Assembly: GCA_007118445.1 (NCBI GenBank)
Contig: SKRP01000104.1
Coordinates: 1 to 5,265 of the forward strand
DNA: 5,265 nucleotides
Direction of reading: 5' to 3'
Source of the DNA: Natronohydrobacter sp.
GTDB lineage: Bacteria > Pseudomonadota > Alphaproteobacteria > Rhodobacterales > Rhodobacteraceae
The first letter of the stretch is position 1, and the number at the start of each line of letters is the position of its first letter. The notes under the pieces are model-generated. The model made no database searches. It had not been told where the DNA came from and was given only the letters and a program-made list of their open reading frames with translations. A program made the translations under genes and the position numbers. Positions 4,703-5,265 of the stretch are shown here, one piece after another.

Positions 4703-5265
4703 ATGCCGGAATTTGATGTTATCATTCTGGGCGCAGGGGCTGCGGGCATGTTCTGCGCGATTGAAGCGGGGCGGCGTGGGCGGCGGGTTCTGCTGCTTGA
4801 CCATGCGAAAGCGCCGGGCGAGAAGATCCGTATCTCGGGCGGGGGGCGGTGCAATTTCACCAATCTCGACATCCGGCCAGAGGCGTTTCTGTCCCAGAAC
4901 CCGCGTTTCGCGCGCTCGGCACTGGCGCGCTACACGCAGCATGATTTCATTGCCCGAGTTGAGGCTGCCGGGATCGCCTGGCATGAAAAGACCCTGGGCC
5001 AGCTTTTCTGCGACGGCTCTGCCCGTGAAATCATCGCGATGCTGACACGCGACATGGCGCAGGCCGGGGTCGATCTGCGGCTGAACACGCAGATCACGTC
5101 GGTCACACAGGACAGGGCGTTTCGGGTCGAGACCTCGGGCGGGGTGTTCACTGCGCCTGCGCTGGTCGTGGCGACCGGCGGGAAATCGATCCCGAAAATG
5201 GGGGCCACAGGGCTGGGCTATCAGATCGCGGAACAATTCGGCCTGCCACTGATCGAGACCCGCCC
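4703..5265 (+). CDS. HI0933/YhiN/BaiN-like FAD-dependent flavoprotein (partial, 3' end outside window)
   Basis: The first 187 residues of a protein that is usually about 390-400 long; the frame stays open to the window end. Residues 5-33 form the FAD-binding Rossmann start: DVIILGAGAAG with GxGxxG at 10-15, then LLLD with Asp33 in the ribose-binding position. GEKIRISGGGRCNFTN (39-54) is the hallmark of the HI0933-like family. LFCDGSAREI (101-110) and ATGGKSIPKMGATGLGY (157-173) are further family segments. Relatives include E. coli YhiN and clostridial BaiN, a reductase of bile-acid intermediates; the role in this kind of bacterium is unknown, so I give no specific reaction. It is presumably cytosolic. 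An in-frame TGA at 4694-4696 limits the start to ATG 4703, GTG 4700 or CTG 4697. None has a good ribosome-binding site, and a hairpin (4666-4684) lies just upstream. It follows the ABC exporter by 129 bp. Confidence 0.92.
   Translation, partial: MPEFDVIILGAGAAGMFCAIEAGRRGRRVLLLDHAKAPGEKIRISGGGRCNFTNLDIRPEAFLSQNPRFARSALARYTQHDFIARVEAAGIAWHEKTLGQLFCDGSAREIIAMLTRDMAQAGVDLRLNTQITSVTQDRAFRVETSGGVFTAPALVVATGGKSIPKMGATGLGYQIAEQFGLPLIETR

Noticed and set aside
2111..5236. A very long open frame (about 1040 codons) on the minus strand, opposite the SMR, ABC and flavoprotein genes
   Set aside because: It lies antisense to well-recognised proteins and its translation is a His/Arg/Asp/Pro/Gln-rich string with no domain, which is the usual artefact of strong third-position GC bias. 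A second one opposite the LysM gene (964-2232) has the same character.

Overview
The window looks like a chromosomal segment of a high-GC alphaproteobacterium, most probably of the Rhodobacteraceae/Paracoccaceae (Paracoccus or Rhodobacter type). This rests on the strong G/C bias at third codon positions, the style of the proteins (an Ala/Pro-rich LysM protein with an N-terminal anchor, and an Atm1-type ABC half-transporter) and the gene order. It is inference from protein character, not from a search. I see no mobile-element gene, CRISPR array, tRNA or rRNA.

Layout. Positions 1-206 hold no convincing gene but a lot of secondary structure: a 15-bp perfect inverted repeat (1-15/110-124) that nests a second repeat and spans 124 bases, then two short hairpins. 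Next, on the minus strand, comes a LOG-family nucleotide phosphoribohydrolase (about 207-761). It is divergent from a plus-strand gene (865-2136) for a membrane-anchored envelope protein with two probable Ig-like segments and a C-terminal LysM domain. The shared region (762-864) carries a candidate promoter, an overlapping dyad and the ribosome-binding sites that bear on both starts. A 187-bp gap then leads to a 108-residue SMR transporter of the Gdx/SugE guanidinium-exporter type (2324-2650). In that gap a near-palindrome overlaps a candidate promoter. It is followed 66 bp later by a 618-residue Atm1/ABCB7-type ABC exporter (2717-4573). A 129-bp, extremely GC-rich, gene-free gap (4574-4702) contains an 11-bp perfect inverted repeat and an 8-bp tight hairpin. 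The window ends inside an HI0933/YhiN/BaiN-like FAD flavoprotein (4703 onward).

How the genes relate. The four plus-strand genes are co-directional but separated by 66-187 bp with structured gaps, so they may be several transcription units rather than one operon. The tightest pair is the SMR exporter and the Atm1-type exporter, which could form one small-molecule efflux unit (guanidinium-like cations; glutathione-linked thiol or metal species). The LOG and LysM genes share a divergent promoter region, but nothing in their sequences links their functions. Overall this is ordinary core-genome content. No new multi-gene system is evident. The least explained material is non-coding: the structured segments at 1-124 and 4602-4684, and the dyads upstream of the LysM and SMR genes.
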